DNA from: Dokdonella sp.
GTDB taxonomy: Bacteria > Pseudomonadota > Gammaproteobacteria > Xanthomonadales > Rhodanobacteraceae
Reading direction: 5' to 3'
Length of the DNA stretch: 64,000 nt
NCBI RefSeq assembly: GCF_019634845.1
Contig: NZ_JAHCAQ010000017.1
Location: 22,662 to 86,661, forward strand
Within the stretch, counting starts at the first letter, position 1; each line of letters starts with the position of its first letter. Positions 9,306 through 18,483 of the stretch are shown piece after piece. The notes below the pieces were generated by a model, which saw nothing but the letters and a program-made list of their open reading frames with translations, did no database searches and was not told the origin of the DNA. A program made the translations under genes and the position numbers.

Positions 9306-10510
9306 GGGCGCACCGCGAGCGGTTGGCGCTGCGCCACCAGCGCCATCATCGCGTTGTCGGCGCGGCTGACCTCGTAGCTCACGCGTGCCAGCAGGCCGAT
9401 CGCGGCGCAGGTCATCATCACGCTGGAGCCGCCCGAGCTGATCAACGGCAGGGTCAGGCCCTTGGTCGGCAGCACGCCGAGGTTGACGCCGATCGAGACC
9501 AGCGCCTGCAGGCCGAGCATGAGCGAGATGCCGAAGGCGCAGTAGGCGGCGAAATGGCGGTTCTGCTCCAGCGCGCGCATGCCGATCACGAAGCCGCGGC
9601 CGATCAGGCAGGCGAACAGCACCAGCACGAGCAGGATGCCGGCGAAGCCCAGTTCCTCGGCCAGCACGGCCAGGATGAAATCGGTGTGCGCCTCGGGCAG
9701 GTAGAACAGCTTCTGCACCGAGCCGCCCAACCCGACCCCGAACCATTCGCCGCGACCGACCGCGATGAGTGCCTGGGTGAGCTGGAAGCCGTCCTTGAAC
9801 GGATCGGCCCAGGGATCGAGGAACGAGGTCAGGCGCTTGACGCGGTAGTCCTGGCTGAAGGCGAGCCACGCCAGCAGCGGCGTGACCGCGACGCCGAGGA
9901 TGGCCAGGTCACGCAGGCGTGCGCCGCCGAGCCAGACCATGCCCAGCACCACCGCCATCAGCAGCGTGGCCGAGCCGAAATCCGGTTGCGCGAGCAGCAG
10001 TGCCGCGAACAGCGCGGCAATGCCGATCGGCTTGATCACGCCGAGCAAGGTGCCCTGCACGTCGTCGCGATGGCGCACGAGGTAGCTCGACAGGTACACC
10101 ACAACGATGATCTTGACCGCCTCGACCGACTGGAAGCCAAGCGGACCGAAGCGGATCCAGCGCCGCGCACCGTTGATGCGCACACCGATCATCGGCGCGA
10201 ACACGAGCAGCAGCAGCACCGCGCCCAGTCCAAGCAGCGGCAGTGCATGGCGTTGCAGCCAGGCGAGCTCCAGGCGCGCCATCACGAGCGCCGCACCGAG
10301 ACCGAGCCCGAGGAACATCAGGTGCCGTTGCAGGTAATGGAACGCACCCACGTGCTGGCCTTCGGCCACCGCGATCGAGCTCGAACCGACCATGACCACG
10401 CCCAGGCTGGCCAGAGCGCAGGCCGCCAGGATCAGGGCGAGGTCGTAGCGACCGCGCGCTCCGTCGATGCGCTGGGCCTGCAGGTCTCCGGCTGGCGTGA
10501 GCAGCAGCAT
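9302..10510 (-). CDS. ftsW: Peptidoglycan polymerase FtsW (SEDS family)
   Basis: 402 aa SEDS-family glycosyltransferase that works with FtsI at the septum. It has about ten hydrophobic segments. Family motifs are present: N-G-A-R-R-W-I-R-F-G-P-L-G-F-Q, Q-P-D-F-G-S-A-T-L, and the large periplasmic loop with E-A-H-T-D-F-I-L-A-V-L-A-E-E-L-G-F. The C-terminal G-L-T-L-P-L-I-S-S-G-G-S-S signature is also intact. The start is 2 nt after the mraY stop, and the stop overlaps murG. Confidence 0.97.
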   Translation of the reverse strand: MLLLTPAGDLQAQRIDGARGRYDLALILAACALASLGVVMVGSSSIAVAEGQHVGAFHYLQRHLMFLGLGLGAALVMARLELAWLQRHALPLLGLGAVLLLLVFAPMIGVRINGARRWIRFGPLGFQSVEAVKIIVVVYLSSYLVRHRDDVQGTLLGVIKPIGIAALFAALLLAQPDFGSATLLMAVVLGMVWLGGARLRDLAILGVAVTPLLAWLAFSQDYRVKRLTSFLDPWADPFKDGFQLTQALIAVGRGEWFGVGLGGSVQKLFYLPEAHTDFILAVLAEELGFAGILLVLVLFACLIGRGFVIGMRALEQNRHFAAYCAFGISLMLGLQALVSIGVNLGVLPTKGLTLPLISSGGSSVMMTCAAIGLLARVSYEVSRADNAMMALVAQRQPLAVRP

Positions 10511-10512
10511 CG

Positions 10513-11646
10513 TCAGCGCACCTTGAGCGTGGCCAGGCCAATCAGCATCAGCACCACGCTGATGATCCAGAAACGCACGATCACGCGCGGCTCGGGCCAA
10601 CCCTTGAGCTCGAAATGATGGTGGATCGGTGCCATGCGGAAGATGCGCTTGCCGCGTAGCTTGTAGCTGCCGACCTGCAGCATCACCGACACCGTTTCCA
10701 TGACGAACACGCCGCCCATGATCAGCAGCACGACTTCCTGGCGCACGATGACCGCCACGCAGCCGAGCGCCGCGCCGAGCGCCAGCGCACCGATGTCGCC
10801 CATGAACACCTGCGCCGGGTAGGTGTTGAACCACAGGAAACCGAGCCCCGCGCCGCCCATCGCGCTGCAGAAGATCGCCAACTCGCCCGCACCCGGGATC
10901 GCCGGGATGCCGAGGTAGTCGGAGAACACGCGATTGCCGGCGACGTAGGCGAACACGCCCAGCGCCGTGCCGACCAGCACGCAGGGCATGATGGCCAGTC
11001 CGTCGAGACCGTCGGTGAGGTTCACCGCATTGGAGAAGCCGACCACGATGAGATAGGCCAGCGCGATGAAGGCGGCGGCGCCGAGCCAGGCCAACGCCGA
11101 GCCGCCATGGACGAGGTCGGCGAAGCTGCCCAGCGGAATCTGCGCCTGCTTGACGATCGGCAGGTAGAACGTCGTGGCCGCCGGCGTGTCGGCGCTGCAG
11201 AACAGGTACAGCGCGACGCCGAGGCCGAACACCGACTGCCAGAAATACTTCCAGCGCGCGGCCAGGCCGTGGCTGTCCTTGAGCACGAGCTTCTTGTAGT
11301 CGTCGTAGAAGCCGATCGCGCCGAAGGCGAACAGCACGCCGAGCACGAGCCACACGTAATGGTTGCGCAGGTCGGCCCACAGCAGCGTCGCCACCGCGAT
11401 CGAGGCGATGATGAGCGAACCGCCCATGGTCGGCGTGCCGGCCTTGGACAGGTGCGACTGCGGACCATCGTCGCGCACCACCTGCCCGGCCTTGAGTGCG
11501 GTCAGCTTGCGGATCAGCGCCGGCCCTGCCAGCAGCGACACCGCCAGCGCGGTGAGCGCGCCCATGATCGCGCGGAAGGTCAGGTACTGGAACAGGTGCA
11601 GGCTGCTCAGGTGCCCGCGCAACAGGTCGGCCAGTTCAAGCAGCAT
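10513..11646 (-). CDS. mraY: Phospho-MurNAc-pentapeptide transferase
   Basis: 377 aa polytopic membrane enzyme that makes lipid I from UDP-MurNAc-pentapeptide and undecaprenyl phosphate. The D-D-Y-K-K aspartates, the [10 protein letters not shown] loop and the cytoplasmic [13 protein letters not shown] histidine motif are intact. It is some 15 residues longer than typical MraY, with a slightly longer N-terminus. The ATG lies inside the last codons of murF (11-nt overlap). Confidence 0.97.
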   Translation of the reverse strand: MLLELADLLRGHLSSLHLFQYLTFRAIMGALTALAVSLLAGPALIRKLTALKAGQVVRDDGPQSHLSKAGTPTMGGSLIIASIAVATLLWADLRNHYVWLVLGVLFAFGAIGFYDDYKKLVLKDSHGLAARWKYFWQSVFGLGVALYLFCSADTPAATTFYLPIVKQAQIPLGSFADLVHGGSALAWLGAAAFIALAYLIVVGFSNAVNLTDGLDGLAIMPCVLVGTALGVFAYVAGNRVFSDYLGIPAIPGAGELAIFCSAMGGAGLGFLWFNTYPAQVFMGDIGALALGAALGCVAVIVRQEVVLLIMGGVFVMETVSVMLQVGSYKLRGKRIFRMAPIHHHFELKGWPEPRVIVRFWIISVVLMLIGLATLKVR

Positions 11647-13012
11647 GACGTTTGCCTCCGTTGCTGCCGGCGCCGGCGTCGAGCGCGCGCAGCACGCGCT
11701 CCATCGCCGACGACCGCGAACCCTTGACGAGCACGCTCACGCCCGTGCGCAACCGCGGGCGCAGCGCATCGACGAGCGCGCCTTGGTCGGCGAAGTGCTG
11801 CGCACCCGCGCCGAACGCCTCGCTGGCATGCCGCGACAGCGGGCCGACCGCATACAGCTGCTCGATGCCACTGCGCCTGGCCAGCGCGCCGACCTCAGCG
11901 TGCAGGCGCGGCGCATCCTCGCCCAGCTCGGCCATGTCGCCCATCACCAGCACGCGCTCGCCCGACTGGCTCGCCAGCGTCGCGATCGCCGCCGCGAACG
12001 AACCGGGATTGGCGTTGTAGCTGTCGTCGATCAGCAGCGCGCCGCTGGCGTGCGCGATGCGCGCGAGCCGGCCCGGCACCGGCGCAACCGCCTCGAGGCC
12101 GGCCTTGATCGTCGCCAGCGGGACGCCGAGACCGAACGCGAGCGCGCTCGCGGCGAGCGCATTGGCGACGTTGTGGCGTCCCGGCAGCGGCAGGTCGATG
12201 TCGCTGCCGCTGCTCGGCGTGAGCAGGCGGAAGCGGCCCGACTCGGGCGCATCGACCTCCACTGCGGCGCTGATCTGCGCGGTGCGCAGCAGACCGTAGC
12301 GCAGCACGCGCCGGCCACTGGCCAGCACGGCGAAGTAGTCCGCGAACGCATCGTCGGCATTGATGACCGCGAGGCCGTCGGCAGGCAGCGCACGGTAGAT
12401 CGCGCCCTTGGTCTCGGCCACCCCCTGCAGGCTGCCCATGCGCTGCAGGTGCGCCGCGGCGACGTTGTTGACCACGGCTGCGTCGGGCTGCGCGATGCGC
12501 GCAAGGTAGGCGATGTCGCCGGGCTTGCCCGCGCCCATCTCGAGCACCGCGTATTCGGTGTCGGCCGGCATCGCCAGCAGGGTCAAGGGCAGGCCGATCT
12601 CGTTGTTGTAGTTGCCGGCGTTGACGTGGGTGCGGCCGTGGCGCGCCAGGATCGCCGCCAGCAGCGTCTTGACCGTGGTCTTGCCGTTGGAGCCGGTAAT
12701 GCCGATCACGCGCGCGTGACTGCGCCGGCGCACGGCCCGCGCAATCTCGCCCAGGGCCTTCCCGGTGTCGGCCACCACGACCTGGGGCAGGTCGAGCGCG
12801 AGCTTGCGCTCGACCAGCAGTGCCGCGGCGCCGTGGGCGCGGGCATCGGCGGCGAAATCATGGCCGTCGTGGCGCTCGCCGCGCAGGGCCACGAACAGGG
12901 CTGCCGGCATCGGCTGGCGCGAATCGATCGCAACGGCGTCGATGCCGACGTCGCGCCCGTGCAGGCGACCGCCGGTCCAGTGGGCAATGTCGGCGAGGCG
13001 GCAGCTCAGCAT
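11636..13012 (-). CDS. murF: UDP-MurNAc-tripeptide--D-Ala-D-Ala ligase
   Basis: 458 aa Mur ligase that attaches the D-Ala-D-Ala made by Ddl[12 protein letters not shown] is the P-loop, and [11 protein letters not shown] and E-M-G-A are MurF signatures. [10 protein letters not shown] in the C-terminal domain is also conserved. It overlaps the murE stop by 7 nt and mraY by 11 nt. Confidence 0.97.
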   Translation of the reverse strand: MLSCRLADIAHWTGGRLHGRDVGIDAVAIDSRQPMPAALFVALRGERHDGHDFAADARAHGAAALLVERKLALDLPQVVVADTGKALGEIARAVRRRSHARVIGITGSNGKTTVKTLLAAILARHGRTHVNAGNYNNEIGLPLTLLAMPADTEYAVLEMGAGKPGDIAYLARIAQPDAAVVNNVAAAHLQRMGSLQGVAETKGAIYRALPADGLAVINADDAFADYFAVLASGRRVLRYGLLRTAQISAAVEVDAPESGRFRLLTPSSGSDIDLPLPGRHNVANALAASALAFGLGVPLATIKAGLEAVAPVPGRLARIAHASGALLIDDSYNANPGSFAAAIATLASQSGERVLVMGDMAELGEDAPRLHAEVGALARRSGIEQLYAVGPLSRHASEAFGAGAQHFADQGALVDALRPRLRTGVSVLVKGSRSSAMERVLRALDAGAGSNGGKRHAA

Positions 13013-14508
13013 GGGCGGGCCTCCAGCGCCGTGCGGGCGACCGCGAGGTCGTCGAACGGCCGGCGCACGCCGGCCGTCTCCTGATAGGGCTCGTGGCCTT
13101 TGCCCGCCACCAGCACGATGTCGTTGGCGCGGGCGGTGGCGATCGCGGCGGCGATCGCGCGCGCGCGGTCGCGCTCGACGCGGGCGCGTCCGCCATCGCT
13201 GAGCCCGGCCAGGATCTGCGCCACGATCGCATCGCCATCTTCGCCGCGCGGGTTGTCGTCGGTGACGATGACCTGGTCGGCCAGACGCTCGGCGATTGCG
13301 CCCATCTGCGGGCGCTTGCCCGCATCGCGCTCGCCACCGCAGCCGAACACGCATACCAGTGCGCCGGCGCAATGCGCGCGCAGCGTCGTGAGTGCCTGTT
13401 CGAGCGCATCGGGCGTATGCGCGTAGTCGACCACCACCAGCGGCAGCCGGCCGTCGCCACCGATGCGGTTCATGCGCCCGGCCACCGGCTGCAGGCGCGT
13501 CAGTGCGGTCACGATCGACTCGAACGGAAACCCGAGCACGCCGAGCGTGCCGGCCACCGCAAGCAGGTTGGCGACGTTGAAGCGCCCGAGCAACGGCGTG
13601 GTCAGCGTGGCGCTGCCCCACGGCGTCACGAGCTCGAAGCGCAAGCCATGCGCGCCGGGTTCGATGGCGCGCGCGCGGATCTGCGCATCGGCCGCGTCGA
13701 TGCCGTAGCGCAGCAGGCGCGCCGTGCCGGCAGCGGCCACGCGCCCAGCCAGCTCGCGCCCGAAGTCGTCGTCGACGTTGATGAGCGCCGCGCGCAGGCC
13801 GGGCCAGTCGAACAGGCGCGCCTTGGCCGCAGCGTAGGCCGCCATCGTGCCGTGGTAGTCGAGGTGGTCGCGCGTGAGATTGGTGAATACGGCCACGTCG
13901 AAGGCCACGGCGTTGACGCGGCCCTGGTCGAGCGCGTGCGAGGACACTTCCATCGCCACGGCACTGGCGCCGGCGTCGCGGAAGTCGGCCAGCCGTTGCT
14001 GCAGCTCGATCGCGTCGGGCGTGGTGCGCTCGCCGGCCTGCAGCGCGCCGTGCAGGCCGGCGCCGAGCGTGCCGATGGTCGCCACGCGCCGACCCGCGCC
14101 GGCCAGCGCCTGCGCGATGAGCTGCACGGTCGAAGTCTTGCCGTTGGTGCCGGTCACGCCGACCACCTCGAGCGCACGCGAGGCGTCACCGCAGAAGCGC
14201 GCGGCGATCGCGCCGAGGCGCCCGCGCAGGTCGTCGATCCAGATCAGCGGCACGTCGAACGCGGGCATCGGGCGCGCGGCGGCCATCCCTGTGGCGTCGG
14301 CGAGGATCGCCGCCGCGCCGCGCGCCGATGCCGCGGGGGCAAACTCGATGCCATGACTGCGCGTGCCAGCCAGCGCGACGAACGCATCGCCCGGCGCCAC
14401 GCGGCGCGAATCGAGAGTCAGGCCATGCACGCGGATCGAACCGGCACCGCCGCAGTCGGCGTGGCCAGCCAACAGTTCGTGCAGGCTCATGGGTCGACGC
14501 TCGCTCAT
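13006..14508 (-). CDS. murE: UDP-MurNAc-L-Ala-D-Glu--meso-diaminopimelate ligase
   Basis: 500 aa Mur ligase. The P-loop is G-V-T-G-T-N-G-K-T-S-T. The C-terminal D-D-N-P-R motif is the signature of enzymes that add meso-DAP rather than lysine. The ATG at 14508 is preferred because GGAG lies 6-9 nt upstream and it forms an ATGA overlap with the small upstream ORF. A second ATG six codons later is possible. Confidence 0.97.
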   Translation of the reverse strand: MSERRPMSLHELLAGHADCGGAGSIRVHGLTLDSRRVAPGDAFVALAGTRSHGIEFAPAASARGAAAILADATGMAAARPMPAFDVPLIWIDDLRGRLGAIAARFCGDASRALEVVGVTGTNGKTSTVQLIAQALAGAGRRVATIGTLGAGLHGALQAGERTTPDAIELQQRLADFRDAGASAVAMEVSSHALDQGRVNAVAFDVAVFTNLTRDHLDYHGTMAAYAAAKARLFDWPGLRAALINVDDDFGRELAGRVAAAGTARLLRYGIDAADAQIRARAIEPGAHGLRFELVTPWGSATLTTPLLGRFNVANLLAVAGTLGVLGFPFESIVTALTRLQPVAGRMNRIGGDGRLPLVVVDYAHTPDALEQALTTLRAHCAGALVCVFGCGGERDAGKRPQMGAIAERLADQVIVTDDNPRGEDGDAIVAQILAGLSDGGRARVERDRARAIAAAIATARANDIVLVAGKGHEPYQETAGVRRPFDDLAVARTALEARPC

Positions 14509-14636
14509 GTGCGCTCCGCTTGCGGGGCGGCTGGCGATTGCAGCCGCGGTTCGCACAGCCTGCGGGCGCACGCGGGCGCGCCGCGGGACGAACCGTGGCG
14601 CGATGCGGGCAGTTGGCCGATGGCTCGACGCATCAT
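14505..14636 (-). CDS. Possible 43-aa peptide between ftsI and murE
   Basis: A 43-codon frame starting MMRRAIGQLP and ending PQAERT. It is rich in Arg and Ala, has no recognisable domain and no membrane segment. Its ATG overlaps the ftsI TGA as ATGA, and its TGA overlaps the murE ATG as ATGA, repeating the junction style of the cluster. That double fit, plus the absence of stops, is the only support. It might only serve to keep ribosomes moving from ftsI to murE. No homologue is known to me. Confidence 0.35.
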   Translation of the reverse strand: MMRRAIGQLPASRHGSSRGAPACARRLCEPRLQSPAAPQAERT

Positions 14637-16429
14637 GGCGTGGCCACCTCGGTCATGTTGCCGAGCGCCTCGGCATCGGGCTCGACCACCGGCGTGACCG
14701 GCGACACGGAGGCCGGCACGGCCGGGCCGCCGACGTACCAGTTGCGGACGTTGTCGGGCGGGATGTCGAGCAGGCGCAACGCGCCGTCCATCACCTTGGC
14801 GAACACCGGTGCCGACACGTAGCCACCGGCATAGCTGATGAGTCCGGCCGAATTGCTGCCGGCGTCGTGGATCACCACCGAGGCCACCAGTCGCGGATCG
14901 CTGACCGGCACCACGCCGGTGAACAGCGACACGTAACGGTTGGAGTAGCCACCGGCAGCCGACTGGTGCGAGGTGCCGGTCTTGCCGCCGACGATGTAGT
15001 TGGGGATCGCGGCCGTCGGCGCGGTGCCGCCGGGCGCGACCACGGTCTGCAGCATCGCCAGCACCTGGGCGGCGACCTTGCCGTCGATCACGCGCTCGCC
15101 GGTGTCGCCACCGCCCTTGACGAAGGTCGGCACATGCAGGATGCCGCCATCGGCGATCGCGGCGTAGGCGCGCGCGATCTGCAGCGGGGTCACGTTGAGG
15201 CCGTAACCGAACGAGATGGTGGCCTGTTCGACCGGCCCCCAGTCCTTCGGGATCGGCAGGTAGCCGCTGGCTTCGCCGGGAAAGCCGCTGCCGCTGACCT
15301 GGCCAAAGCCCAGCGCGTGGAACATCGCGTACATGTCCTGGCGCGGCAGCGAGCCGCCGATCTTGGCGGCGCCGATGTTGCTCGACACGGTGATGACGTG
15401 GGTGACGTCGAGCAGGCCGTGATTGCGCGTGTCGTGGAAGGTGTGGCCGTAGAAGCTCCAGGTGCCCGGCGCGGTGTCGACCTTGGTGTCGGGCTTCCAC
15501 TTGCCGCTCGCCAGCGCCGCCGCCACGGTCACCGCCTTCATCGTCGAGCCCGGCTCGACCACGTCGGTGACGGCGCGGTTGCGCCGGTAGTCGGCCGGCG
15601 CGGCGCCGCGTGCATTGGGGTTGTACGAGGGCAGGTTGACCATGGCGATGATCTCGCCACTCTTGACGTCGAGCACCACCATCGAACCCGAGCGCGCGTT
15701 GTGCTTGCGCAGCGCGGCCATGAGCTCGCGGTAGGCCAGGTACTGGATGCGGCGGTCGATCGACAGCGTGAGGTCGCGGCCAGGCTGCGCCTCGCGCAGC
15801 AGCTCCACGCTCTCGACCTCGTGGCCCTTGCGGTCGCGCAGCACGCGCTTGACGCCCGGCGTGCCGGCGAGCCAGTCGTTGAAGGCCAGCTCGACGCCTT
15901 CCTGGCCGTGGTCGTCGATGTTGGTGTAGCCGAGCACGTGCGCCATCACCTCGCCAGCCGGGTAGAAGCGCTTGAACTCGCGCTGGCTGTACACGCCGCC
16001 GATGCCAAGCCTGAGCACGGCCTGGGCATCGTCGGGGTTGAGGTGGCGCTTGACGTAGACAAACTCCTTGCCGGCCTCGGCGCGCTCGCGCAGGCGCTGG
16101 CGCAGCGCGTCCTCGTCGAGACCGGTGGCGGTCGCCAGCTCGCCGATGCGGTCGGCATGGGTCAGCACTTCCTGCGGATTCACCCAGATCGAGTCGACCG
16201 GCGTCGACACCGCCAGCGGCTCGCCGTTGCGGTCGAAGATGGTGCCGCGTGACACCGGGATCTCGAGGTCGCGCAGGTGACGCGCATCGCCCTGCTCCTG
16301 GTAGAAATCCTTGCGCACCACCTGCAGGTCCACCGCGCGCACGATCAATGCGCTGCAGGCCAGGCCGAGCACACCCGCGACCACCAGCAGGCGGGTGCGC
16401 ACATGCGCCGGGCGCAGGCGGGCGTTCAT
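14633..16429 (-). CDS. ftsI: Septal transpeptidase FtsI (PBP3)
   Basis: 598 aa class B penicillin-binding protein that cross-links septal peptidoglycan with FtsW. One N-terminal TM helix (about residues 12-30) is followed by the pedestal domain (R-G-T-I-F-D-R-N-G near 61). The transpeptidase motifs are S-T-M-K with catalytic Ser295, S-S-N at 349-351 and K-T-G-T at 483-486. The start forms an ATGA overlap with ftsL. Confidence 0.97.
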   Translation of the reverse strand: MNARLRPAHVRTRLLVVAGVLGLACSALIVRAVDLQVVRKDFYQEQGDARHLRDLEIPVSRGTIFDRNGEPLAVSTPVDSIWVNPQEVLTHADRIGELATATGLDEDALRQRLRERAEAGKEFVYVKRHLNPDDAQAVLRLGIGGVYSQREFKRFYPAGEVMAHVLGYTNIDDHGQEGVELAFNDWLAGTPGVKRVLRDRKGHEVESVELLREAQPGRDLTLSIDRRIQYLAYRELMAALRKHNARSGSMVVLDVKSGEIIAMVNLPSYNPNARGAAPADYRRNRAVTDVVEPGSTMKAVTVAAALASGKWKPDTKVDTAPGTWSFYGHTFHDTRNHGLLDVTHVITVSSNIGAAKIGGSLPRQDMYAMFHALGFGQVSGSGFPGEASGYLPIPKDWGPVEQATISFGYGLNVTPLQIARAYAAIADGGILHVPTFVKGGGDTGERVIDGKVAAQVLAMLQTVVAPGGTAPTAAIPNYIVGGKTGTSHQSAAGGYSNRYVSLFTGVVPVSDPRLVASVVIHDAGSNSAGLISYAGGYVSAPVFAKVMDGALRLLDIPPDNVRNWYVGGPAVPASVSPVTPVVEPDAEALGNMTEVATP

Positions 16430-16698
16430 CGGCGGATCACCACGGTGCTGGCCGCGGTCGGCGCAACCATGCCGAGCTTTTCGCGCGCGATCTGGTCGAT
16501 GCGGTTGTTGTCGGCCCAGGTCGCCTGCTCGAGTTGCAGGCGGCCGTACTCGAAGTTGAGGTCGTCGCGCTCGGTGCCCAGCCGCGTGAGCTGGGCAAAG
16601 TCGACGCGGTTCTGCTGGCGCACGTAGACCACCGCGCTGGCGCTCGCGAGCACCGCAACCAGCAGCAGGAACAGGGCGAGCGCGGCGGCTAGCTTCAT
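16426..16698 (-). CDS. ftsL: Cell division protein FtsL
   Basis: 90 aa bitopic membrane protein with a short cytoplasmic end, a TM helix at about residues 4-25 and a periplasmic coiled coil ([10 protein letters not shown] to about 75). It forms the FtsQ-FtsL-FtsB complex. Family sequence identity is always low; size, topology and position between rsmH and ftsI decide the call. ATGA overlaps occur at both ends. Confidence 0.93.
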   Translation of the reverse strand: MKLAAALALFLLLVAVLASASAVVYVRQQNRVDFAQLTRLGTERDDLNFEYGRLQLEQATWADNNRIDQIAREKLGMVAPTAASTVVIRR

Positions 16699-17633
16699 GC
16701 CGCCTCCGCGCGCTTGCAGGCAATGCGCAGCACGGCGCTGCGCGCGCGCGGATTGCGCGCGACTTCGGCGGCGTCGGCCTGGATCGCATGACCGACCGCC
16801 AGCAGCGGCGCCGGTGCGACCGGCGGCAGCGGCAGGCCGCGGCGCGGTGCGCGCGCGACTTCGCCGCGGATGAAGTTCTTGACGATGCGGTCCTCCAGCG
16901 AATGGAAGCTGATCACCGCCAGTCGGCCGCCGGGGCGCAGGCAGCGCGCGGCTGCCGCCAGTCCCGCCTGCAGCGAACCGAGTTCGTCGTTGATGTGGAT
17001 GCGCAGCGCCTGGAACGTGCGTGTGGCCGGGTGCTTGTGTGGCTCGCGCCGACCGATCGCGCGGATGACGAGGTCGGCCAGCTCGCGCGTCGTCACGAGC
17101 GGGCGTTCGCGCCGCTGTTCGACGATGGCCTTGGCGATGCGTCGACTCATCCGTTCCTCACCATGGCGCCACAACACGTCGCTGATCTCCATTTCGCCAG
17201 CCTGTGCCAGCCACTGCGCCACGCTCAGGCCCCGCGTCGGATCCATGCGCATGTCGAGCGGTCCATCACCCTGAAAACTGAAACCCCGTCCGGCGTCGTC
17301 GAGTTGCGGCGAGGACACGCCCAGATCGAGCATGACCCCGTCGAGCCCCGCCAGCGCACTCGGCCAGTCCGCCATGTCGGCGAAATTGCCGTGCCGCACC
17401 GCCACCCGCGCATCGCCTGCGAACTCGCGCTGCGCGCTTGCGATCGCCTCCGGATCGCGATCCATCACCAGCAGCCGGCCCTGCGGCCCCAGCCTTGCCA
17501 GCACCGCCCGCGCATGACCGCCGCGACCGAAGGTGCCATCCAGATACGTCCCATCCGTCTTGATGCACAGGCCTGCCACCACCTGCGTCAGCATCACCGG
17601 CTCGTGCCCCAACACCTGCAATGCGTGTGTCAC
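16695..17633 (-). CDS. rsmH: 16S rRNA (cytosine1402-N4)-methyltransferase
   Basis: 312 aa SAM-dependent enzyme (formerly MraW) that modifies C1402 in the ribosomal P site. The N-terminal H-E-P-V-M-L and [12 protein letters not shown] motif are seen, then [11 protein letters not shown], and [12 protein letters not shown] in the C-terminal half. It begins 10 nt after mraZ. RsmI, encoded nearby at 21.5 kb, modifies the ribose of the same nucleotide. Confidence 0.97.
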   Translation of the reverse strand: MTHALQVLGHEPVMLTQVVAGLCIKTDGTYLDGTFGRGGHARAVLARLGPQGRLLVMDRDPEAIASAQREFAGDARVAVRHGNFADMADWPSALAGLDGVMLDLGVSSPQLDDAGRGFSFQGDGPLDMRMDPTRGLSVAQWLAQAGEMEISDVLWRHGEERMSRRIAKAIVEQRRERPLVTTRELADLVIRAIGRREPHKHPATRTFQALRIHINDELGSLQAGLAAAARCLRPGGRLAVISFHSLEDRIVKNFIRGEVARAPRRGLPLPPVAPAPLLAVGHAIQADAAEVARNPRARSAVLRIACKRAEAA

Positions 17634-17643
17634 GGCGCGTCCG

Positions 17644-18087
17644 TCACAACTTCAGGTGGAGCATTTCCTCGGTGATGTCTTCCTCCCCGATCGTCTGCTG
17701 GATCTTTGCCTGGTGCGCCTGCTCGCTCCACAACTCGAACTTGCCGCCCATGCCGAGCAGCACCGCATGCTTCTCGATGCCGATTGCACGGCGATGGCTG
17801 GCCGGAATCTGGATGCGCCCGTTGCCGTCGGGCTCGACATGCGCAGCCGCACCGATCAGCTTCATCTGCAGGTTGCGGTGCGAGGCCTTGATGCTCGAAT
17901 AGCCGACCACCGTGTCGCGCAACTCTTCCCACGCCGCCTGCGGGAAAATCCACAGGCAGCCCAGCTCGAACGGGTTGTAGGTGATGACGAGCCGGTTGCC
18001 GGTCTTGGCCACGGCCTCGCGATAGGCGGCGGGAATGGCGACCCGGCCCTTGTCATCGAGCGTGATGGCTGTCTCACCCTGGAACAT
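17644..18087 (-). CDS. mraZ: Transcriptional regulator MraZ
   Basis: 147 aa with two SpoVT/AbrB-like halves: [18 protein letters not shown] at the start and G-N-G-R-I-Q-I-P near residue 85. MraZ oligomers bind repeated TGGGN boxes in front of mraZ and repress the dcw operon. The ATG of M-F-Q-G-E-T is chosen because family members start there; longer frames would begin inside the operator. A good Shine-Dalgarno sequence is lacking. Confidence 0.96.
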   Translation of the reverse strand: MFQGETAITLDDKGRVAIPAAYREAVAKTGNRLVITYNPFELGCLWIFPQAAWEELRDTVVGYSSIKASHRNLQMKLIGAAAHVEPDGNGRIQIPASHRRAIGIEKHAVLLGMGGKFELWSEQAHQAKIQQTIGEEDITEEMLHLKL

Positions 18088-18088
18088 A

Positions 18089-18123
18089 AACCACGATTCA
18101 CCACGAAAACCCACCGAAACCCA
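18089..18123 (-). promoter_or_regulatory. MraZ-binding boxes (four, 10-bp period)
   Basis: On the minus strand: TGGGT (18123-18119), TGGGT (18113-18109), TGGTG (18103-18099) and TGGTT (18093-18089), each separated by exactly 5 nt (TTCGG, TTTCG, AATCG). Known MraZ operators are TGGGN repeats with 5-nt spacers. The first two match the consensus; the gene-proximal two are degenerate. They span the predicted transcription start and leader, suiting autorepression. Confidence 0.85.
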
Positions 18124-18151
18124 CATTAGGCGGCAAGTATCGGGCTGTCAA
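18123..18151 (-). promoter_or_regulatory. sigma70 promoter of the dcw operon (PmraZ)
   Basis: Perfect -35 TTGACA (18151-18146), 17-nt spacer, and -10 TAATGT (18128-18123) on the minus strand. This is the best promoter seen in the window. The -10 shares its last base with the first MraZ box, so MraZ binding would block RNA polymerase. It probably drives most of the 15-gene cluster. Confidence 0.88.
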
Positions 18152-18483
18152 GGAAAATCCGGGGCGATTCGATCGAGCAGACGTCAGCGTTTGTGACAGC
18201 GCAGCGAGTCACTCTTGCGGCCTCATGGAGATGTCTGGCGCAACGCATTGAAACAGTTGACGGCATGGTTGTTGCTTGTCGCCACCGTGGTCACGCAGGC
18301 GCGGCCTCGAACCTATCCCAGCCGCGATGAGGAACCGGCCGCCACGGCTGCACACGGCCGCAGGCCACCTCGATGGCCGATCGAGCCGATGCCCACCCCG
18401 TCGCGTGCGCCAGCGCACGGACCGACCCGGTCCATACGTGAGAGTATGGTCGGTCCAGACATGACGAATCCGCGGGAAAGCCG
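18152..18483. promoter_or_regulatory. mraZ / pectate-lyase divergent intergenic region with hairpin
   Basis: About 330 nt without a gene. Near the plus-strand gene lies a long interrupted inverted repeat: GGACCGA (18419-18425) pairs with TCGGTCC (18450-18456), and inside it CCATAC (18432-18437) pairs with GTATGG (18444-18449) around a 6-nt loop. It ends 27 nt before the ATG and could be an operator or a 5'-UTR stem-loop. No clear promoter for the lyase was found. Confidence 0.45.
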
